From JBGLNL01 sp046484125 (lineage in GTDB: Bacteria; Chloroflexota; Dehalococcoidia; SZUA-161; SpSt-899): a DNA stretch of 64,000 bases. The notes beneath the pieces are model-generated. The model was not told where the DNA came from, did not search any database, and was given only the letters and a program-made list of their open reading frames with translations. Positions 1 through 8,841 of this stretch are shown here, piece by piece. The stretch lies in contig JAWOBX010000049.1 of the NCBI GenBank assembly GCA_046484125.1, positions 6,462 through 70,461 on the forward strand, given 5' to 3'. Numbering within the stretch: the first letter of the stretch is position 1; each line of letters opens with the position of its first letter. The translations under genes and the position numbers were made by a program.

Positions 1-1519
1 CGTAGATTATTAAAACCGAGTTTGCCTGAGCGATTGTTCTGGCTGCCTCCTGAAGCTCTTTGACGGTGACACCTGTTGAATTCTCCACATCCTCGGCATT
101 GTAGATCTCGAGCGACCTTTTAAGTTCCTCAAAGCTTTCGGTTCTCCGTGAGACAAAGCTTTTATTCCAGATGCCCTGATCGATGATCGTCTTTATTATG
201 CCGTTGATAACCGCTGATTCGGTTCCAGCTTTGGGATATAAACCAGGACTTGCGAAGCGGTCGACTGATGTTTCAACCGGATTTATACTTATCAGCGGTA
301 TATTCCTTAACTTTGAGGCCCTCTTCACCGCGTAGCCTACCAGCGGCGCTGATATCTCGGGGTCGGCCCCAACCAGCAGTATTACCTCGGCCAGTTCGAT
401 ATCATCTACAGGATTTGTACTTGCCGGCAATCCAAGGCATTCCCGGAGTGTGGCAATCGAAGTAGAGTAATACAATTGTCCGCCGTTATCAATGTTCGGG
501 GTCTCAAGGACCTCACGGGCAAACCTCTGAAGAATGTAATTATCTTCGTTGGTACATTTGGTCGAACCGATGACAGCGATGCTGTCCGGGCCGTGCTCCG
601 CCTTTATTCTGTTTAACTCGCCCGCCACTTTATCAAAAGCCTCTTCCCATGAGACTGGCTGGAATTCCTCCCCCGCCTTCACAAGGGGCCGGGTAAGTCG
701 ATGGGGGCTGTCAATATAGTCGAATCCATATGAACCGCGTACGCATGCGGTAACTCCATTGGGGGTATCACCATCCGCTGGCCTGGCTCTGATAATCATG
801 TTGCCGGCAACTTCAAGAGACAGGTTGCATCCCGAAGCGCAGAACCCGCATACCGTCGGCACTACTTTCGTTGTGGTTCCGTGATAGGGCTTCGCTTTTT
901 CTGATAGTGCCCCGGTAGGGCATATAGCCACACATGTTCCACAGAAGGTGCACTCTGAGAGCTCCAGTCCCACATCCCCGACGGTGGCCGGCCTTGACGA
1001 AAAACCACGGTTAAAATAATCTATAGCGCCTTCAACGACCAGCTCCTGATCAGCCCTGATGCACTTGGCGCACATGATGCACTTACTGAGATCACGCTCG
1101 ATGAAGGGATTTACGTCACGGATTTCAGCCGGATGGGGAATTCTGTGCAGATCGATCCATCCCACCCCAAGTTCTCCGGCGATTTGTCGGAGTTGACAAC
1201 GATTGCCCTTATCACATACCATGCACGAATCGGGATGGCTCGCCAGCATAAGTCTGACGATGGTCCTTCTTCCCTCAAGCACTTTCTCAGATCTGGTGTT
1301 GATGACCATGCCGGGGCCGATAGGGGCTACACAAGAAGCGAGCAGGGATCCGTTTTGTTCATTTTCAACCAGGCAGATCCTGCAAGCGCCGTACGGCTTC
1401 AGGTGCTCATCGTGACACAGGGTAGGGATATGTATTCCTGATTCTCTCGCCAGTTCAAGGATAGTCATTCCCGGCTGACCGCTTACTTCAACGCCATCCA
1501 AGGTGATCGTAATGGCCAT
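1..1519 (-). CDS. NuoG/FdhA-like molybdopterin oxidoreductase, 3' end outside window
   Basis: About 506 residues of the N-terminal part are visible; the gene runs off the left edge. The order is a [2Fe-2S] ferredoxin domain, a His-Cys [4Fe-4S] segment (SHPDSCMVCDKGNRC), a two-cluster ferredoxin domain, then the molybdopterin-domain [4Fe-4S] site (VCGFCASGC) and the start of the bis-MGD domain. This is the layout of NADH-linked formate dehydrogenase alpha subunits and of NuoG. Two oddities are visible. The first ferredoxin motif reads CIMCAKCIRAD, so the fourth ligand is Asp. In the segment NIDNGGQLYYSTSIATL a Tyr sits where formate dehydrogenases carry Cys or Sec. Formate oxidation is therefore doubtful. 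The start ATG follows a CAGGAG ribosome site. It is divergent from the kinase gene and may partner the NuoEF-like proteins downstream of it. Confidence 0.85.
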   Translation of the reverse strand, partial: MAITITLDGVEVSGQPGMTILELARESGIHIPTLCHDEHLKPYGACRICLVENEQNGSLLASCVAPIGPGMVINTRSEKVLEGRRTIVRLMLASHPDSCMVCDKGNRCQLRQIAGELGVGWIDLHRIPHPAEIRDVNPFIERDLSKCIMCAKCIRADQELVVEGAIDYFNRGFSSRPATVGDVGLELSECTFCGTCVAICPTGALSEKAKPYHGTTTKVVPTVCGFCASGCNLSLEVAGNMIIRARPADGDTPNGVTACVRGSYGFDYIDSPHRLTRPLVKAGEEFQPVSWEEAFDKVAGELNRIKAEHGPDSIAVIGSTKCTNEDNYILQRFAREVLETPNIDNGGQLYYSTSIATLRECLGLPASTNPVDDIELAEVILLVGADPEISAPLVGYAVKRASKLRNIPLISINPVETSVDRFASPGLYPKAGTESAVINGIIKTIIDQGIWNKSFVSRRTESFEELKRSLEIYNAEDVENSTGVTVKELQEAARTIAQANSVLIIY

Positions 1520-1743
1520 AAGGTGAAATACTCCTGCTATCGTCGTTTAAAGGGACATCCAAGGGGGACTTTGACAGTTAGGGTACACCAGTATTTCTGA
1601 TATTGTCAAGCATTTTTCTTTACCGTAAAATTAGCGACGGTTATTTTGAGCTTGCGGGAGCGTCGATGAAGTAATTTATCGCGCTTAAAATCAATGGTTG
1701 AATATTTTCACTTGAAACGCTGTTTTGGTGTTCGGTACGGCAC

Positions 1744-1780
1744 TTGACTTCCTCACAAATGGTTGGCATAATTGTGCCAA
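1744..1780 (+). promoter_or_regulatory. Sigma70-type promoter with overlapping palindromic operator
   Basis: TTGACT (1744-1749), a 17-base spacer and CATAAT (1767-1772) form a good promoter 45 bases ahead of the histidine kinase start. The perfect inverted repeat TTGGCA-N6-TGCCAA (1763-1780) covers the -10 box, the classic position for a repressor site. The rest of the 298-base divergent gap holds nothing else I can name. Confidence 0.6.
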
Positions 1781-1817
1781 TTCGTGATGACTACGCAAGT
1801 CGAAGTGGAACGGAGGA

Positions 1818-3095
1818 ATGGAAAACAAGTCCGTGGATATTTACAAAGCACTGTACGATATAGCGGTGCAAGTCTATTCAAGCACCTCAACTGAGACAGT
1901 GCTGAACGACATCGTCAGGAGTACCGCTCTCGCGCTCGGACTTAAAGGATGCTCCCTGATGCTGCTTTCGCCGAATCGGAAACAGCTCATCCACACTGCA
2001 TCATATGGACTGAGCGAACCATACCTTGGTAAAGGACCGGTCGGTGTCGGGCCGATTCTCGCTGAGGTGTTGAAGGGAAATCCGGTTGCCGTAGACGACG
2101 TAACCACCGACCAGCGCGTCCAGTACCGGGATCAGGCCATCCGAGAAGGAATAGTCTCCATGCTGTCAGTACCCATGGTACTCCGGAACGAAACTACGGG
2201 CGTCTTGAGAGTGTATACTAACGAGCCCAGGCACTTCACCTTTGACGATATACAGTTTCTACACCTGGTCGCCAGCCTGGGGGCCATAGCCCTTAAAAAG
2301 GCTCGTGAGTATGAATCTCAGGAAGAGTATTATGAGCAGCGCTTGCGAGAGAAGGTGAATCAGCTCGAAGCGGCAACCATGGAGCTGGAAAAGCTGGAGG
2401 AGGGCAAGAAACGGCTCTTAACCTTCATGTCCATAGTCGCCCATGATCTGAAATCGCCTCTGGCTGCGATTCAGAGCTATTTCGGCGTAATGCTGGGAGG
2501 CTATGCCGGTGAGCTCAATGATAAACACCGCCAGATGATAGAGAGGAGCAGTACACGTATCGACGAATTGCTGGAACTGATAAGCGACCTGCTGGATATC
2601 TCCCGCATAGAGACCGGACAGACCGTCCAGGAGATGAAAGAGGTGTCGCTCGTTGAACTCTGCCGGAACCCGGTGGAGGACGCCCAAAGGCTGGCGGAAC
2701 ATAAAAAGATCCGTCTTGCCGCCTCAGTTGAACGTGACCTGCCTGCTATTTACGGTTCGCCTATAAGGATTCGACAGTTGTTTACCAATCTGTTGAGCAA
2801 TGCCGTAAAGTTCACTCCAGAAGGAGGAAATGTCAACTTCTCTCTTTACGAAAGAAACGGCTTTATCGTTGGCGAGGTGAAGGATAACGGAGCCGGCATC
2901 CCTGAGGAGGACCTGGAACATGTGTTCAACGATTTCTACCGCGCCAGCAATGTGGAGGTGCCCGGCACAGGACTGGGCCTGCCTATCGTAAAACGGATTG
3001 TCGAGTCGCATGGTGGTGAAATCAAGGTGGAGAGCCCGTGTCCAGATACCGGCACGGGATGCAGATTCATATTTACGCTTTACGTTGAAGACTAG
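1818..3095 (+). CDS. GAF-domain sensor histidine kinase
   Basis: A 425-residue soluble kinase with no membrane segment. An N-terminal GAF domain (about 15-160) is followed by a coiled-coil linker (165-200), a HisKA dimerisation domain whose phospho-acceptor is His209 (VAHDLKSPL), and a HATPase domain with an N box (LLSNAVKF), G1 (DNGAGI) and G2 (GTGLGL). The ligand of the GAF domain cannot be told from sequence. Ribosome site CGGAGG lies just ahead of the ATG. Two single-domain receivers follow at once and are the likely phosphotransfer partners. The position beside electron-transfer operons suggests redox or energy sensing, but that is inference. Confidence 0.9.
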   Translation: MENKSVDIYKALYDIAVQVYSSTSTETVLNDIVRSTALALGLKGCSLMLLSPNRKQLIHTASYGLSEPYLGKGPVGVGPILAEVLKGNPVAVDDVTTDQRVQYRDQAIREGIVSMLSVPMVLRNETTGVLRVYTNEPRHFTFDDIQFLHLVASLGAIALKKAREYESQEEYYEQRLREKVNQLEAATMELEKLEEGKKRLLTFMSIVAHDLKSPLAAIQSYFGVMLGGYAGELNDKHRQMIERSSTRIDELLELISDLLDISRIETGQTVQEMKEVSLVELCRNPVEDAQRLAEHKKIRLAASVERDLPAIYGSPIRIRQLFTNLLSNAVKFTPEGGNVNFSLYERNGFIVGEVKDNGAGIPEEDLEHVFNDFYRASNVEVPGTGLGLPIVKRIVESHGGEIKVESPCPDTGTGCRFIFTLYVED

Positions 3096-3153
3096 ACTTA
3101 CTTACTTCACTGTTAGTATAATGAATACGCTGAGAAACACCGGAGGCTCGCAA

Positions 3154-3567
3154 TTGCCACAAGGGCCAAAAATATTAGTCATTGATGACGACCCCGATAT
3201 CAGAGAGGCTCTCGCCATAATACTTGAAACCGAGGATTACCAGGTAACCACAGCCCGATATGGCGCTGAGGGGCTGGAGAAGGTCAAGTCTGATAAACCG
3301 GACCTGATTATTCTCGATCTTATAATGCCGGGAGTAGGTGGATTCGCGGTGTACAAGAAACTCAAGAGTCCGGATAAACCCGAATGGAACGATATACCGA
3401 TTCTGGTTCTGACATCCCTGAGGGAGGATTCCAGCCGGGCGAGATTTGAGGAAGAAACGGGTATGGAGATGAGGGTTGATGACTATATTGAGAAGCCGAT
3501 TTCTCCGGCGACAATAGTGGAACGGATTGGAAGGCTGCTTAAAAACACAAAGGAACATACAACTTGA
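3154..3567 (+). CDS. Single-domain response regulator (CheY-like)
   Basis: A 137-residue receiver with no output domain. It shows the acidic pair (VIDDDPD), the phosphorylated Asp55 in LIILDLIMPG, the LVLTS switch residue and the conserved Lys in IEKPI. I chose the TTG at 3154 because GGAGG lies 7 bases before it; an in-frame ATG at 3121 lacks a good ribosome site. It presumably receives phosphate from the kinase encoded directly upstream and acts by protein-protein contact, as it lacks a DNA-binding domain. Confidence 0.85.
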   Translation: MPQGPKILVIDDDPDIREALAIILETEDYQVTTARYGAEGLEKVKSDKPDLIILDLIMPGVGGFAVYKKLKSPDKPEWNDIPILVLTSLREDSSRARFEEETGMEMRVDDYIEKPISPATIVERIGRLLKNTKEHTT

Positions 3568-3601
3568 TGTTCAACCTGTGATAAGTTGAAAGGAGAGACT
3601 G

Positions 3602-3988
3602 ATGGATGACAAAGAAGCCAGAATTCTGCTAGTGGATGACGACCCGGATTTCGTGGAAGCGACAAAGACCGTGCTGGAGACCAAATACTCAGTGAGTATT
3701 GCCACTGAGGGTGAAGAGGGTTTGAAAAAGGCAAGGGAAGAAAAACCTGACCTGATAATCCTCGATGTGATAATGCCCGTTAAGGATGGATTCACAGCGG
3801 CTGAGCAGTTGAAAAAGGATTCTGAGCTAAGTGATATACCCGTGATCATGCTTACGAGCTATGCCGAGAGGAAGGGAGAGACCAGTATACCTGTCTCCAA
3901 AGGTATGAGCCTCGAGGCGGAGGATTACATCGAGAAACCGGTCAAGCCTGAGGAGCTCCTTAAAAGGGTTGATGCTCTCTTAAAATAG
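3602..3988 (+). CDS. Single-domain response regulator, second copy
   Basis: A 128-residue CheY-like receiver, paralogous to the preceding gene, with DDDPDF acidic residues, Asp55 in LIILDVIMPV, LTS and IEKPV. AGGAGAG precedes the ATG. Having two output-less receivers after one kinase suggests a phosphorelay or a competing phosphate sink. The C-terminal half of the receiver has an extended loop (about residues 88-105, ending in SKGMSLEAEDY), also seen in its neighbour, so the two probably arose by duplication. Confidence 0.85.
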   Translation: MDDKEARILLVDDDPDFVEATKTVLETKYSVSIATEGEEGLKKAREEKPDLIILDVIMPVKDGFTAAEQLKKDSELSDIPVIMLTSYAERKGETSIPVSKGMSLEAEDYIEKPVKPEELLKRVDALLK

Positions 3989-4063
3989 GCCATGATCGCC
4001 GCTATTACCAGTTAATCCGGTGGGTCAGCTTATTCTAGTCAATAAATAATGCTACGAGACGCG

Positions 4064-4090
4064 CAGGGGCAGGGGAATAACCTGCCCCTG
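4064..4090 (+). terminator. Hairpin between receiver gene and NuoE-like operon
   Basis: CAGGGGCAGG and CCTGCCCCTG form a perfect 10-bp stem with a 7-base loop, followed by TAATTT. It probably ends the two-component transcript about 70 bases after the second receiver; the U-tract is weak, so attenuation of the next operon is an alternative. Confidence 0.55.
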
Positions 4091-4156
4091 TAATTTGAAA
4101 TAATACTTACGGAATAGCAATTCCCCATTCCGATCAGCAAGTTCGGAGAAGGTGAT

Positions 4157-4684
4157 TTGACTGAGGCAACCTCTGAGACAACGGAAGAAGAGAAGAAACA
4201 GATAAACGGCCTGCTGAAAAACCTTGACCAGAAGTTTTCCAAAGACCGCAGGAATCTCATTCCGATACTGCAGGAAGCGCAAAGTCTGCTTGGATACCTT
4301 CCACATGAAGCCATGCAGGGAATTGCCGGGTTCCTTCGAATTCCGGCAATTGATGTATTCAGCGTGGTAACCTTCTATAACCAGTTCAGACTTAACCCGC
4401 CCGGTAAACACTCTATCAGAGTCTGTTTGGGCACAGCCTGTCATATTGCGGGCGGTAAAATAATTCTTGACTCGTGGAAAAGGCGGCTGAATATCGGTAC
4501 GCGGGAAACTACCCCGGATCGTGGATTTGACCTTGACACTGTAGCGTGCGTTGGATGCTGCGCCATGGCGCCGGTAACGGTGATAGACGGGCAGGTCAAC
4601 GGCAGGATAACTCCCACCAGAGTGGATGGCATCCTTCTCTCATACAAGATGGAGCAGGATAGCGAGAATGAGGAAAGCCGATGA
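4157..4684 (+). CDS. nuoE: NuoE/HydC-like [2Fe-2S] thioredoxin-fold subunit
   Basis: A 175-residue subunit of the 24-kDa family. Four cluster ligands are visible: Cys90 and Cys95 (CLGTAC), Cys131 and Cys135 (CVGCC). In complex I, NADH-dependent hydrogenases and formate dehydrogenases it passes electrons beside the flavin subunit. The start is TTG with GGAGAAGGTG in front. The stop overlaps the start of the NuoF-like gene (ATGA), so the two are translationally coupled. An N-terminal acidic stretch (residues 1-20) precedes the usual helical domain. Confidence 0.9.
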   Translation: MTEATSETTEEEKKQINGLLKNLDQKFSKDRRNLIPILQEAQSLLGYLPHEAMQGIAGFLRIPAIDVFSVVTFYNQFRLNPPGKHSIRVCLGTACHIAGGKIILDSWKRRLNIGTRETTPDRGFDLDTVACVGCCAMAPVTVIDGQVNGRITPTRVDGILLSYKMEQDSENEESR

Positions 4685-6606
4685 ATTCCGACGTCGCCTC
4701 CATTTTTGAAAAACTGCGAAAACAGGCGGTTGCCAGGTGGGAATCGGTTTTTCGTGGAGATAATCCAGTGGTTCTGGTGGGAACAGCGACATGCGGCAGG
4801 GCCGCCGGCGCTATTGATGTACTCAACACCATAAGAGATAAACTGGCCGCGGAACACCCGGAGATCGCCGTTCTTGAAGTGGGATGCATGGGCCATTGTT
4901 ACGCGGAGCCGCTGGTGACCATTATAAAGCCGGGGGGCGAATATCCTCCCATATTGTACGGATACGTCACTCCTGAAATCGCGAGTTTGCTGGTACGTGA
5001 CTATGTCCTGGGAGAAGATCCTTCCTTCGAGTTCATGCTGGGAGCGCTTGAGGAACACCAGGTAATACCTTCTATTTACGATCTGCCCCGGTACTCTTAT
5101 GAACAGCATTTACTGCTAAGGAATTGTGGCAACATCGATCCCGATAGTATAGAACATTATATAGCGAACGGGGGTTATTCGGCCCTATCAAAGGCACTGC
5201 AACTTAAGCCGGAAGATATCATCGGGAGCCTGATAGAATCCGGCTTGAGGGGAAGGGGCGGGGCGGGTTTCCCCACTGGAGAGAAATGGCAGATATGCCG
5301 GGATGCCGGAGCTGACAGCAGCTATTTGATCTGTAACGCTGATGAAGGCGATCCCGGGGCCTTCATGGACCGGTCCATTCTGGAGAGCGACCCCCATTCG
5401 GTTATCGAAGGAATGGCCATCGCCGGTTATGCCATCGGGACTCACGAGGGTTACGTTTATGTGCGCGCGGAATACCCCCTGGCGGTTGACCGCGTAAAGA
5501 TGGCAATAGAACAGGCACGCGAATGGAACCTGCTTGGAAAGGGTATTCTAGGCAGTGATTACGACTTCGATATTGATGTATTCCGGGGTTCGGGGGCTTT
5601 TGTCTGTGGAGAGGAGACCGCGCTCATTGCGTCTATGGAGGGAAGACCGGGAATGCCGCATCACCGCCCCCCGTTCCCCGCCATCGCAGGACTTTATAGT
5701 AAACCCACCGTAATCAATAATGTCAAAAGCCTTGCCTCGGTCCCTCACATAATCGGAGAGGGCCCTGAATGGTTTTCAAGTACCGGGACTGAGGAGACCA
5801 GCGGAACCGCGGTCTTCGCCCTGGCGGGTAAGTTGGTCAACACCGGCCTGACAGAGGTTCCAATGGGAACTACATTGCGTCAGGTTATATTTGATATAGG
5901 CGCGGGCATTCCACAAGGTAAGAAATTCAAGGCGGTGCAGATCGGCGGCCCGTCGGGTGGTTGCCTCCCGGAATCCGAGCTGGACAGGCCGATTGATTTT
6001 GATTCCCTGAGAGAGGCTGGAGCCATGATGGGATCGGGTGGCATGGTGGTTCTCGATGAAGATGACTGCATGGTTGATGTGGCACGGTACTTCCTTGAGT
6101 TTACACAGGGGGAATCCTGCGGGAAATGCACTATGTGCCGGCTCGGCACCAGGCAGATGCTTGAGATTCTCGAGGATATAACCAGGGGCGAGGCCAGCAT
6201 GGAACAGCTCGACACGCTTGAAAAGCTGGCCGCTGACATTAAGGACGGGTCATTGTGCAATCTGGGAAAGACAGCGCCGAATCCAATCATGACAACTCTC
6301 AGGTATTTCAGGGAGGAATACGAAGCTCATATCAACGAAAAAAGGTGTCCGGCGCTGCGCTGTCCAGAGCTGATAGCATATTACATAGTGCCGGAGAAAT
6401 GCGAGCGCTCGTGCGACGCCTGTGTGGGAACATGTACGGTCGAGGCGATATATACCGGCACCAAAAGAGTGAAAGTCATCGATCAGAGCAAGTGCGTCAA
6501 ATGCAATACCTGTGTCGATGCGTGTCCGCCTCAATACAATGCGATTGTAAAGATATCCCCGTTAAGCGAGCTGCCGGAGGCTTTGCCTCCCCTCGAGCAG
6601 AAGTAG
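4681..6606 (+). CDS. nuoF: NuoF/HydB-like flavin and NAD(P)-binding subunit
   Basis: A 641-residue, long-form 51-kDa subunit. The N-terminal thioredoxin-like [2Fe-2S] domain shows CGRAAG and VGCMGHC. The FMN/NAD core shows GRGGAGFPTG and NADEGDPGAF, followed by an N3-type [4Fe-4S] motif (ESCGKCTMCRLGTR). A C-terminal extension holds a two-cluster ferredoxin (CERSCDACVGTC and CVKCNTCVDACP). This layout is typical of HydB or NADP-reducing hydrogenase/formate dehydrogenase beta subunits rather than respiratory NuoF, and such proteins are the bifurcating module in several complexes. Whether this one bifurcates cannot be read from the sequence. Confidence 0.9.
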   Translation: MNSDVASIFEKLRKQAVARWESVFRGDNPVVLVGTATCGRAAGAIDVLNTIRDKLAAEHPEIAVLEVGCMGHCYAEPLVTIIKPGGEYPPILYGYVTPEIASLLVRDYVLGEDPSFEFMLGALEEHQVIPSIYDLPRYSYEQHLLLRNCGNIDPDSIEHYIANGGYSALSKALQLKPEDIIGSLIESGLRGRGGAGFPTGEKWQICRDAGADSSYLICNADEGDPGAFMDRSILESDPHSVIEGMAIAGYAIGTHEGYVYVRAEYPLAVDRVKMAIEQAREWNLLGKGILGSDYDFDIDVFRGSGAFVCGEETALIASMEGRPGMPHHRPPFPAIAGLYSKPTVINNVKSLASVPHIIGEGPEWFSSTGTEETSGTAVFALAGKLVNTGLTEVPMGTTLRQVIFDIGAGIPQGKKFKAVQIGGPSGGCLPESELDRPIDFDSLREAGAMMGSGGMVVLDEDDCMVDVARYFLEFTQGESCGKCTMCRLGTRQMLEILEDITRGEASMEQLDTLEKLAADIKDGSLCNLGKTAPNPIMTTLRYFREEYEAHINEKRCPALRCPELIAYYIVPEKCERSCDACVGTCTVEAIYTGTKRVKVIDQSKCVKCNTCVDACPPQYNAIVKISPLSELPEALPPLEQK

Positions 6607-6650
6607 TCGCATCTACGGCGATAATATGTAATGGCTCAGAGCAGGATGTT

Positions 6651-7301
6651 ATGGCGATGAAGGAAGTCACACTCACTATCGACGGCAGGGAGGTCACTGC
6701 TGCCCAGGGCGAGACAGTTCTATGGACAGCTCTGGATAATGATATATACATACCTAACCTGTGTGCCATTCGTGAGGCCCCGGAGGTGAGCGCCTCCTGC
6801 CGGCTCTGTTTCGTAGAAGTCGAAGGGAAATCCCGGCCGGTAACCGCATGCACCGAACCGGTTGATGAAGGTATGGTTGTCAATACGCGCGGTGAGTCCT
6901 CCACACAATTGGCCCGAACGGCACTGGAGTTGCTGCTGGCGAGCCATGACGTGGATTGCAAAAACTGTTCGGCTAATGGTTCATGCGAACTGCAGAGAGC
7001 GGCGAGGCACCTTGGTGTCAAGCTAAAGACGAAAAGGCTTAAAAAGCTGGTCCGGGACCTGCCTGTAGATGATAGCAGCCCGATTTTCATATATGATCCA
7101 AACAAGTGCGTACTATGCGGGAAGTGCGTGTGGAAGTGCCGGGAGCAAGGGATCGGCGCCATCGGATTTGCCTACCGCGGATTTGAAAGGATGGTAACCT
7201 CTTACGGGGGTCAGCCTATAGGTCAGTCACAGTGCAACCAATGCAGAGAATGCGTAGAGATATGTCCTGTCGGAGCACTGAGTCTAAAGGAGAACAAATG
7301 A
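6651..7301 (+). CDS. HydA/NuoG N-terminal-like iron-sulfur protein without catalytic domain
   Basis: A 216-residue protein with a [2Fe-2S] domain (SASCRLC), a His-Cys [4Fe-4S] motif (SHDVDCKNCSANGSC) and two [4Fe-4S] motifs (CVLCGKCVWKC and CNQCRECVEICP). It ends where HydA would continue into the H-cluster domain or NuoG into the molybdopterin domain, so it is an electron wire (HoxU-like). The start is ATG at 6651 with AGGA before it; a longer open frame upstream lies inside nuoF and is not coding. Its stop overlaps the crotonase start (ATGA). A catalytic partner is missing locally; the FdhA-like gene at the left edge is a candidate. Confidence 0.85.
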   Translation: MAMKEVTLTIDGREVTAAQGETVLWTALDNDIYIPNLCAIREAPEVSASCRLCFVEVEGKSRPVTACTEPVDEGMVVNTRGESSTQLARTALELLLASHDVDCKNCSANGSCELQRAARHLGVKLKTKRLKKLVRDLPVDDSSPIFIYDPNKCVLCGKCVWKCREQGIGAIGFAYRGFERMVTSYGGQPIGQSQCNQCRECVEICPVGALSLKENK

Positions 7302-8083
7302 CATACCAATCACTTCTCCTGGAAAAAGATAGCGGTCTGGCTACAGTCACGCTTAACAGGCCTGAGAAGATGAACGCCATCTCTCCCGAACTGGTGGACG
7401 AATTGATTGAAGTGATAGATGAAACAGAGCGCGATGACGAAGTCCGCGCGGTACTGATTACCGGGGCGGGGAGGGCATTTTGCGCGGGAGGGGATGTCGA
7501 AACCCTTCTTTCCGGGACCGATAACCCGGCTGAAGTCTACAGCTCCAGCCTGAAGGGTGCCAAGATAATCTCCGGAATTAGAAACGCCTCCAACCCATGG
7601 ATAGCGGCGGTCAATGGTCCGGCGGTCGGTGCCGGGTGTAATCTTGCTATCGGTTGTGATATTATAATTGCGGCCAGTAGCGCTACGTTCAGCCTGGCGT
7701 TCATGAAGCTCGGGTTGCACCCGGATACCGGGGGCATTTACCTGCCCACCCGATTGTTGGGCCCAGCTCGTGCGCTTGAGCTGGTTTTAACCGGTAAAAC
7801 AATCGGAGCGGAAGAGGCTGAAAGAATAGGATTGATAAACCTGGTTGTACCGGATGATGAACTGGCGATCAGATCAAAAGAGATGGCACTAAAGCTGGCT
7901 CACGGTCCATCAAGGAGTATAGCGATGGCCAAGTCCAGCATCTATAGCGCCGCGAGTATGGATATGGAGTCGATACTGGAGAGTGAAGCTCGTGCGATCA
8001 GTCTGACAATGGCAACAGACGATGCGCGAGAGGGAATAAGAGCTTTTCTGGAAAAGAGAAAGCCTCAGTTCAAAGGAAAGTAA
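7298..8083 (+). CDS. Enoyl-CoA hydratase/isomerase family protein (PaaG-like)
   Basis: A 261-residue crotonase-fold enzyme. The CoA oxyanion-hole motifs are AGRAFCAGGDV and GPAVGAGCNLAIG. The usual hydratase first Glu is absent; FMKLGLHPDTGG instead matches the single-Asp arrangement of PaaG-type isomerases. It probably isomerises an unsaturated or ring acyl-CoA, but the substrate is unknown. The start overlaps the stop of the iron-sulfur gene upstream, so it is co-translated with an electron-transfer operon, and CooC follows 2 bases after its stop. A crotonase in this position is unusual. Confidence 0.85.
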   Translation: MTYQSLLLEKDSGLATVTLNRPEKMNAISPELVDELIEVIDETERDDEVRAVLITGAGRAFCAGGDVETLLSGTDNPAEVYSSSLKGAKIISGIRNASNPWIAAVNGPAVGAGCNLAIGCDIIIAASSATFSLAFMKLGLHPDTGGIYLPTRLLGPARALELVLTGKTIGAEEAERIGLINLVVPDDELAIRSKEMALKLAHGPSRSIAMAKSSIYSAASMDMESILESEARAISLTMATDDAREGIRAFLEKRKPQFKGK

Positions 8084-8085
8084 TT

Positions 8086-8841
8086 TTGGCTGTCACGATA
8101 GTAACCGCGGGCAAGGGCGGAACGGGTAAGACGACCATAGCCGCTCTTTTAATTGATCTACTTTCGAAAAAAGGGACCGTTCTGGCCGTCGACGCCGATC
8201 CAAGCACCAACCTCAACCTGGCGCTTGGAATGCCCGTGGAAGAAACAATCGGCAAGATCAGAGAGGATATGGCGGTGGCGGTCAAAAGCGGCACATACGA
8301 TAACAGCGTATCCAAACCAGACTATATAGAGATGAAGATAATGGAGTCGCTGGTCGAGTCAGAGAAGGTGGATTTACTTGCCATGGGGCGTCCGGAGGGG
8401 CCGGGGTGCTACTGCGCGGCAAACAACATGCTCAGGGCGTCAATTGACCGCCTGGGGAAGAATTATGATTACGTGGTAATTGATTGCGAAGCGGGCATGG
8501 AGCATGTGAGCCGCCAGACGACCAGGGATATAGATATATTGCTTATCGTCTCCGATCCTACCATAAGAGGTATTATAGCCGCTTCGAGGATGAAACCTCT
8601 GATAAAAGAGATGAGGGCTAGGGTAGAGCAGATATGGCTGATAGTAAACAGGGTAGATGGAGATCTTCCTGAGGAAATACTGAACGCGGTAAAGGAAAAC
8701 GAGCTTGACCTGCTGGCCAGCATCCCCGCGGACCCAAATCTGGCTGCACTTGAGTTGAAGGGTGAGCCCTCAATAAACCTTCCGGTGGAATCACCGTTGA
8801 AGACAGGGATAGCTGAGATCGCCGGTAAACTGGGACTTTGA
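8086..8841 (+). CDS. cooC: CooC-type nickel-insertion ATPase
   Basis: A 251-residue MinD/SIMIBI ATPase. The P-loop is GKGGTGKTT near the N-terminus, and the family's CxC nickel-binding pair is present in GPGCYCAANN. CooC and AcsF load nickel into carbon monoxide dehydrogenase or acetyl-CoA synthase. The start is TTG with AAAGGAAAG ahead of it, 2 bases after the crotonase stop. No CODH subunit lies in the window, but the methyltransferase gene that follows belongs to the same pathway. Confidence 0.88.
   Translation: MAVTIVTAGKGGTGKTTIAALLIDLLSKKGTVLAVDADPSTNLNLALGMPVEETIGKIREDMAVAVKSGTYDNSVSKPDYIEMKIMESLVESEKVDLLAMGRPEGPGCYCAANNMLRASIDRLGKNYDYVVIDCEAGMEHVSRQTTRDIDILLIVSDPTIRGIIAASRMKPLIKEMRARVEQIWLIVNRVDGDLPEEILNAVKENELDLLASIPADPNLAALELKGEPSINLPVESPLKTGIAEIAGKLGL

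Noticed and set aside
6255..6650. Long in-frame extension upstream of the HydA-like gene
   Set aside because: It lies within nuoF in another frame; the family start and an AGGA ribosome site fit 6651.
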